This document shows, one piece after another, positions 58,201-64,000 of a stretch of 64,000 bases of DNA; the first letter of the stretch is position 1; the number at the start of each line of letters is the position of its first letter. The notes under the pieces were generated by a model that was given only the letters and a program-made list of their open reading frames with translations, did no database searches and was not told the origin of the DNA. The stretch is from NCBI GenBank assembly GCA_034440575.1, contig JAOTOL010001141.1, forward strand, positions 161,001 through 225,000. Direction: 5' to 3'. A program made the position numbers and the translations under genes. Origin of the DNA: Imbricaverruca yamaguchii. Lineage: Eukaryota; Arthropoda; Thecostraca; Neoverrucidae.

Positions 58201-58923
58201 TTCATCGATCATTTATCAAGTACAATTGTATTGAGTTGCAGCTTCCAATTTACCCTACTATGGAATGCCAACTGTGGAACTAGTTATAAATAGCTTCTGT
58301 TTTACTGAGGGGAAGCCTTGCTGTTCGTTCAGCCCAGCCAAACACAATTTGTAATTGCCGTTTTCATTATTTTACTCAATTTACCGATAAACATAGCTCA
58401 AGCTTTTTCTGTTTGTACGCGTCTCATTGTACCGGGTTTCAAATAAAAATGTTAGTTGCTGTATTACCACGATGATAGATACTCTTCCAATCACGATTAT
58501 TTTACTAAAAATTGGTAACATTTCAGTTTAACAAGCCCTCGCCTTAGTATCCATGTTGCGAGTCGGTTGAACACCTTCGCATGGAACAATCCAACGCATG
58601 GCTCCCCGTGTGTTTCTTGCTTGGCCGCTTTGAGACACCACAGATGTGACCTAATTGGTACGAGGTTTTTATATCGATGACAAACCCTAAGCGAAATTAT
58701 TAAATTATGAGTAAATGCTTCCCCTGTGAGAAAAATGTTTTTTTTCTGTCTACGAAGTATTATTACTTTTTTCAACCAAAAACCCATTACGTGGAACTTG
58801 TCCATTGTGGTTGTGACGTACCGGCCCACCAGAAGCCCCACGGAATTGAAGGAGCATATTTTGCGGGCATCATTGTTTTTTTTCCTTTGCAGCAGCAATG
58901 TCTTGCTTTGTGGCCAGGGGCAG
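55221..58923 (+). other. SMPD4: SMPD4 intron
   Basis: A 3.7-kb intron containing the full-length piggyBac-like MITE at 56397-57216. A strong polypyrimidine tract at about 58876-58890 precedes the fourth exon. Nothing else recognised. Confidence 0.7.
56397..57216 (+). mobile_element. piggyBac-like MITE in an SMPD4 intron
   Basis: Begins TTAACCTGCGCCGTCTCGGG and ends GACTGGAAGGGTTAA. It is the reverse complement of 43602-44413 throughout, for example AAATGAACTCCCCAGAG near the middle. It contains a cluster of AGGTCA-type half-sites near 56540-56580 and a C homopolymer near 57140. Confidence 0.75.
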
Positions 58924-59170
58924 TGTGACAGCTTGTCTGACCCGAGACCGGACTCGTGCCGCGTTCAGGATGACGCCAGAGACGCGTCGGTTCTCGTCTG
59001 GACCGCGACTGCTGCGCTCGTCGCTGCTGCGACCGTCTGGCTCGCCGGCCGGCCCCTCGTCCGGCGGTGGTCCGCCCAATCCCGAGACGTGGCGCAGCGA
59101 GACGCTGCTGCGCACCGCGGCTGCCTTCTGGCTGGAGAGCGGCGCCCGGCCGTCGTCGGCGTCCGCCCAG
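58924..59170 (+). CDS. SMPD4: SMPD4 exon (fourth recognisable)
   Basis: The 3' half reads PNPETWRSETLLRTAAAFWL, matching the vertebrate HEIWRSETLLQVFVEMWL; WRSETLL is a family signature. The donor is CCCAG/GTGAGG at 59171, phase 0. The start is uncertain. The best polypyrimidine tract precedes an AG at 58891-58892, but that frame does not join the third exon. AGs before 58918 and 58924 do join in frame, and 58924 is given here. The N-terminal 50 residues are rich in Arg, Ser, Pro and Gly and fit the variable Pro-rich linker seen at this place in the family. The exon is followed by a 65-bp tandem repeat. Confidence 0.8.
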
Positions 59171-59235
59171 GTGAGGTGTCCACCGTCCCCACCCCCAGTC
59201 GACAGTCAAGTGCGTCCTGGGCTGGGCAGCTCTCG

Positions 59236-59560
59236 CCGTGCTCATCCAGGGATAGTCTTCTACTCTCACTATGTGTGCCCGTGTCATTGCTCTGCTACCG
59301 CCGTGCTCATCCGGGGATAGTCTTCTACTCTCACTATGTGTGCCCGTGTCATTGCTCTGCTACCGCCGTGCTCATCCAGGGATAGTCTTCTACTCTCACT
59401 ATGTGTGCCCGTGTCATTGCTCTGCTACCGCCGTGCTCATCCGGTGATAGTCCTCTACTCTCACTATGTGTGCCTGGGCAACACTATATGTGCCTGGGCT
59501 CTGCTCCCGCCATATGTGCTTGGGTTATTGCTCTGTTCTCACCATATGTAATCCGGGGCA
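59236..59560 (+). repeat. 65-bp tandem repeat after the fourth SMPD4 exon
   Basis: Units start with CCGTGCTCATCC at 59236, 59301, 59366 and 59431, exactly 65 bp apart, then decay. The unit does not contain the exon's donor. Confidence 0.9.
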
Positions 59561-60731
59561 GTCTTTGGCTACAGCCCCATCATGAACTGCCTGTTTCACC
59601 CCTGTCCAGTTCTCAACACACCAAATGTGTCCGAGGCATGCATCTGCTCCCGCCATGTGTGCCCTGGGGAAGTCCTCAGCTTCTGCCATGTTTACCGCCC
59701 GGGCAATCCGTGGCTACTGGCCCGTGCAGGCGGTGGTCGTTCGCAAGTTCCACCAAACTTAGATGTGCCCATATTAGCCACCGGGGCAGAGCTGTTGCGT
59801 GAACAGGGCTGTGCCGGAGAAATGCGAGCTGGTCAGCAACATGGGTTCTGTTGGGGCCTTTGCATTCTAGCTGTACCATCCACAGAGCTCCGCGACAACT
59901 AGTGAGGCTGGGTCACTATTGGAGCATAGTCCTTCATACCGTTCTGGAGTATTCCATTTGCACACGCCAGGCTGCGGTTGAATCCTAAACCAGGTTTTGC
60001 TGATTCCAGAGTGACTTGGTCGCCTTGAAGTCGGTACTGTGTGACTTTGTAAGTCCGTTTACCACTGCGTCTGTCTTGTTCAACTATTGCCGCTTTGCCT
60101 ACTAACACTAACACTCGCTAGTGCTTCTACCAGGCTGATTGATACATCTTGACGGATGGGTATGTGGTGTAGTGCTATCAGTTCGCCACGTGCTGATTTC
60201 ATGCACTTGGCTTTGCCTGGAGCGTCGACGTCATTTCTGGAGTGACTAGGCTCGCTCCCTGCTAGTAGATTTAGGTGAACAATCACAGGTCGTGAAGTTC
60301 GGAACGCTTTTCAGCTTCCTATCTGATATGAAACTGTGCGTTATTTTTCCATGGCGTTAACATTAAGTTGCACCTGGAAGGATACGCGTAGTACAGGGAC
60401 GCTGTATAGCGACGGTTGGAACAATTCAGTGCTATGGGCGCTAAATGCCCTTGTAGTCGATGCGCGCTTTGGCCCAAGTGATCAATCCAACGGATGGATG
60501 ACGTTTAGGTGCTTTTTGGGCACTTCCAGGAGCTAAATAGCACTGAAATTGTTATAACCTCCACATGTGCTTCCACTCCCTACTGAGCTTCTTAAACTGT
60601 CGCAGGCCAAGATTAGCTAAAATGCTGGACAACTCTAGTGTCGTGTTGACAGTGGCCAAAACTAGTTTTTGTTGGTTGGGCCAGCTTGAACTGCTTGAAC
60701 TTATGTTGTGAAAACTTAAAACTAGCATTTG

Positions 60732-60914
60732 TGGAGCGTAGATGGCCGAGTGGTTAAGGTGTTGAGCTCTGGACACCAAGGTCCCATGTTGAACACTCAC
60801 GCCACTCGAGACATTTCCCAATCCCGCGGCCCACCGGTGAAGTAATGTTGGCGGCGCCATTGACCATGATCTTGCACAAAGTGGGCCGTGAACCATCCAA
60901 TAAATAACAAGAAG
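60732..60914 (+). mobile_element. tRNA-derived SINE in an SMPD4 intron
   Basis: The A box lies in GATGGCCGAGTGGTTAAGG, typical of Leu/Ser-type tRNAs; the B-box region is degenerate (CATGTTGAACACTC). The tail ends in AATAAATAAC. The direct repeat TAGCATTTG occurs at 60723-60731 and 60915-60923. Not a functional tRNA gene. Confidence 0.82.
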
Positions 60915-61353
60915 TAGCATTTGCGTGGTTGTGTGTTAATTTATGATCAGATTTTTCAGGGCAAATGAAATCGATAAGTGCATATTGTGTAATATTTCGA
61001 GTTTCGGCAGACGGGCCTCATGTCGAAATGGTTGCAGGTAATGTCAGCTAGATCTGACTGTTTATCCATGCGTCTGTGCCGAGATTGCGGACACTATTTT
61101 CGCAAATGAGCTCTGCCAAATTCGAAGTACGAATTCCACACCATTGAGCGCACTGTGCTGAAGTGTTAAAATAGTTTTACTTTTAAATTTTAAATGAAGT
61201 TAAGTTTAAAATAGTTTTACCTCAGCTTTGCACGTCAGGTAGAGTTGAGAACCGCCTCCAGATTGGGAAGCGACCAAAGATAGTAAAGCGATTCTGCTGG
61301 ATATGGAAGACCGGTAGGGCAGTGCTTTCTTGTTGCCTTTAAATGTCTCAAGG

Positions 61354-61620
61354 TTAAGCGACTATCAAATGCATCTCAATAAATATTACAGCTTGCCGAA
61401 TTGGAACAGATTTCCCATCCATATCCATTTCCAGTTCCTGAAAACATCGTCGGCGATAAAAGTGCCTCGTAAATGTTTTGTCGAGAAGCAGAATCCATTT
61501 CCGGAGCCGATTTACCGCGAGTTGTAACTGCCTTTTCAACGATGACATGTTTGATCCGGAGGACCGGATAGTAAGGTCATCAAAATCAGGAGCAGTCCAT
61601 TTCGTTCGGTATTGCATCCC
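61354..61620 (-). pseudogene. Jockey-like LINE reverse-transcriptase fragment
   Basis: The minus-strand frame reads FDDLTIRSSG and then LKRQLQLAVNRLRKW. This corresponds to the stretch after motif C in the LINE at 36.6-38.8 kb (VDDLEV, RQLQLAVSRLDKW). Only this short piece is present, inside an SMPD4 intron. Confidence 0.7.
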
Positions 61621-62809
61621 CAGTGTCATTCATACTTATGGCGAACAAAGCAACATTAGGGTGCTATCCTGTGATATTCTTTTAGCTTGTTAAAAACTTG
61701 TAACAGCTCATGTTTCACATGCACATGAGGGAAGCGATCCTTTAGATGGGCTGTGTTTATATTCAACGTAGTATTCTTCAGTATCTTAGGCTACTAATAG
61801 CGTGCGATATATTGTATTTCGACCCTTAGGTTGAGGCCCATATGAAGTCGAAGTGGTGGCCGTATCCTGGAAATTTCCAAGTAGTGGACGAAAACACTAT
61901 TTGCTTGTGTCTAGAGGTAAAATTGATGCTGAATTCAGTTTCAGTGCTCAATTTAACCCCAAGGTGACCTGGAGTTGGAAAGATTATCTGAGGAAAAGTT
62001 GGGTCAGTGGCCTTTATGACATCAGTGACCATTGGCCTAGGAGAGGTCAATCGCCTTTGTAAAAAAGGTAGCTGAATTGCCCATCGCTCTACGATATCCA
62101 ACGTTAACCGTGCGGCGAAAAATGAGAGATTAATTGCTGATAATTAGCTATTTCTGCGGAACAAATTACATGATGTATTCCTTTTATAACCTCACAGCTT
62201 AATGACCTAACATGACATCTTTAAGCTTTTTATGGCATGGATTCGCCAAAGAGTGACCCATCAACCGACGAAACTTTTGCGTTCGCGAAAAACGCGGTGC
62301 TGCATTAATTATCTGTATGGGCGATGATTAATATGAATACCAAAGTATAATACGGTTATCTGTACGTAACACTGGCTACACTAACTTGGTTACTGTCGGT
62401 GCGACCTCGTTATATTGTTTGATTTCTTTCCGCATCTCTGTTCTCACTGGCGGACTTTCGGCTTAGTTCTACGCTACTTACAATGCAATTTATGATTTGC
62501 TGACACATCGTGAGGCATCCATCTCCGTGCAATTAGGCGGTCCTTGGCCTGTGTTTCGATGGTTGTTATATTCCAATTAACTTTTTCAGCGAGAACCAGG
62601 AGAATCAACAGTCCATATATTATATGCGATGTGTTATGTAGCTTGCTGGTCTCCTGTTTGGCATTTTGTTTTTTTTCAGTAAATGTTCATTCCTGTGTAT
62701 GCTCACCAAGTACAGTTATGCCATTCATTAGGCCTAATCACCGACCAGTCAACCAGCCCTTTTACTCTTTCGCAAAGCAAGCACATTGTGTTGTGTCGTA
62801 ATACGCGCG

Positions 62810-63300
62810 CCGAAGGGCTTCTCACAGGGCTTCTGCGCGTCGGAGCGGGGGCGGATTCTGCCCCCCCCCATAAGATCTCGGAAACTACTGAAGCTAGCAC
62901 CCAATTTGGATGGTGGATTACGCCGGTGGTGAACTCTTCAGTGTAAATTTAGTGACCCTAGGTCAAACGGCTTCAGGGTCAAATAAGGTCGAGATCGGTC
63001 TGCCGTACCACCGCACCGACGAAACGTTTGTCACATTGTCACACGTTTGTCACAAGTATCGCTTAACGACCGATCAGTCGATTTTACAACCACGCAGTTC
63101 CTACATTTACCAACTGACTTCGATTTTTTTGCACGGCTTGCGCGTATTAATTTTAACAGTCGCAAGCTTTCATGACAATGCCCCGGCTGTTTATGAAATA
63201 TCGTCGAAAAGCATGAGGGGTGGGCAAATGTCCCCTCCCTCCGGTACGCGTATTAATTCGAGCCTCACTTTCATGTTGTTTCTTGCGTCATGACATGTAT
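62810..63300 (+). repeat. Dispersed repeat shared with 47.1 kb
   Basis: The better preserved copy of the repeat at 47090. It starts near a C-rich stretch, contains CTAGGTCAAACGGCTTCAGG, and ends near ATGTCCCCTCCCTCC. No coding content. Confidence 0.5.
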
Positions 63301-63630
63301 GAACTGGATTTGATCCCGATTGAATAAACAAGGTTAAGGACGGCTTTCTTGTCAACCGGTGTAATGTTAATCGCAGCATTATGTGACGTCACGCGGTGTA
63401 GCCTCGCATCACGCACCTGGGGGTGGAGGCCAACTGATGGACGCTCAATTGAGTTAATACTCAGTTTGATATGGACCTTGGCATAAGCCCCATAGGCCAA
63501 CAGCTACAAATTAAAGTCATTGTAAGCGCTCGAGCCGCTCCAAATATATGCGAATCACCCCTGTGCTCCTGCAATGCCCCATAATTTATGAGAATGGTAC
63601 TGCCTCTGACATGTGTGCGGGCTCCTCCAG

Positions 63631-63746
63631 GGTACGCCCATTCCCAGCCATGACCATGTGCGGATTGTGCGCATGCTGGTCAAGCACATGCACTTCTTCG
63701 TACACTCGTCACCGCATCAGCCGGTAGGATTGGACGAGTTTAAGAG
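63631..63746 (+). CDS. SMPD4: SMPD4 exon (fifth recognisable; gene continues past the window)
   Basis: A 116-bp exon after CTCCTCCAG, phase 0 at its start and two bases into a codon at its end. It encodes HDHVRIVRMLVKHMHFFVHS and ends LDEFKR, matching vertebrate [20 protein letters not shown] and LEEFKR. Joining the fourth exon's SASAQ to this exon's GTPIP needs no extra exon by comparison with the family. The donor is AAGAG/GTGAGT at 63747. The last 14 bases of the exon and this donor form the first unit of a perfectly spaced 40-bp tandem repeat. The rest of the protein, including the C-terminal membrane region typical of SMPD4, lies to the right of the window. Confidence 0.87.
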
Positions 63747-63972
63747 GTGAGTTGTACAGCTCAGCTGGATTTGACGAGTTTAAGATGTGAGTTGTGCAGC
63801 TCAGCTGGATTGGGCGAGTTTAAGAGGTGAATTGTGTAGCTCCGCTGGATCAGACGAGTTTAAGATGTGAGTTGTGCAGCTCAGCTGGAGGGGACGAGTT
63901 TAAGAGGTGAGTTGTGCTGTACAACCTGATCGGACGAGTTTAATATGTGAGTTGTGCACCTCAGCTGGGCAG
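63733..63972 (+). repeat. 40-bp minisatellite made of the SMPD4 exon end plus 5' splice site
   Basis: Six head-to-tail units begin at 63733, 63773, 63813, 63853, 63893 and 63933, exactly 40 bp apart. Each carries a copy of GACGAGTTTAAGAGGTGAGT or a close variant. Units 1 and 5 keep AG/GTGAGT, units 2, 4 and 6 read AT/GTGAGT, and unit 3 reads AG/GTGAAT. Unit 1 overlaps the true exon. Forty is not a multiple of three, so use of a later donor would shift the frame. Confidence 0.93.
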
Positions 63973-64000
63973 CGGCGACCTTTTACAACGCCCCTATGAG

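Larger units (their letters stand above)
59171..63630 (+). other. SMPD4: SMPD4 intron
   Basis: A 4.5-kb intron with a 65-bp tandem repeat, a SINE at 60732-60914, a minus-strand LINE piece at 61354-61620, and a dispersed repeat at 62810-63300. Minus-strand frames at 59.9-60.3 kb are unrecognised. Confidence 0.75.

Noticed and set aside
58726..59385. 219-codon + frame and 166-codon - frame over the fourth SMPD4 exon
   Set aside because: Alternative frames of a GC-rich exon and of the following 65-bp repeat; neither resembles a protein family.
59690..59770. Possible extra SMPD4 exon after CCCGTGCAG near 59730
   Set aside because: The frame closes quickly, and the fourth and fifth exons already join in phase with no family sequence missing between them.
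59899..60286. Minus-strand frames with KAAIVEQDRRSGKRTYKV and related segments
   Set aside because: No family recognised, no splice context, and opposite to the host gene; left unannotated.

Overview
The window is animal nuclear DNA: long introns, consensus GT-AG splice sites, and heavy repeat content (non-LTR retrotransposons, Penelope-like elements, tRNA-derived SINEs, MITEs, minisatellites). Several degenerate tracts are built on a GGTTA/TTAGG-type repeat, and one LINE has a Jockey-like reverse transcriptase (FFDIEKAYDTTW, FVDD). Both suggest an arthropod, but the species cannot be fixed from sequence alone. No rRNA, CRISPR array, operon or intact tRNA gene is visible.

One host gene is recognisable. 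Five exons on the + strand between 49.66 kb and 63.75 kb encode the N-terminal part (about 325 residues) of an SMPD4-like protein (neutral sphingomyelinase 3). The first coding residues are not found upstream, and the gene runs off the right edge. Its introns carry minisatellites, SINEs, a piggyBac-like MITE and LINE or Penelope remnants. In two places the splice site itself sits inside a tandem repeat.

Layout. 1-22.6 kb: a pair of 1.4-1.6 kb inverted arms (1.35-2.91 and 21.20-22.58 kb) encloses LINE ORF1 debris, 16-bp satellite arrays, copy 1 of a long duplication (8.5-17.1 kb) and a frameshifted transposase-like gene (18.5-19.75 kb). 22.6-28 kb: hairpins, a foldback element carrying a SINE, and a Penelope-like element with a GIY-YIG domain and a hammerhead-like core, inserted in a CR1-like fragment. 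28.4-36.6 kb: copy 2 of the duplication. 36.6-42.3 kb: Jockey-like ORF2 remains and a 3-kb foldback built from a second transposase-like copy. 42.3-49.6 kb: intergenic or 5' intronic DNA with MITE, SINE and minisatellites, ending in a Penelope-derived foldback that carries a copy of an SMPD4 exon end. 49.66-64 kb: SMPD4.

Outside SMPD4, nearly all coding signal is decayed mobile-element sequence. The least expected observations are the splice-site minisatellites of SMPD4, the exon fragment inside the Penelope foldback, and the duplicated minus-strand ORF at 12.9/32.8 kb whose two copies are broken at different points.
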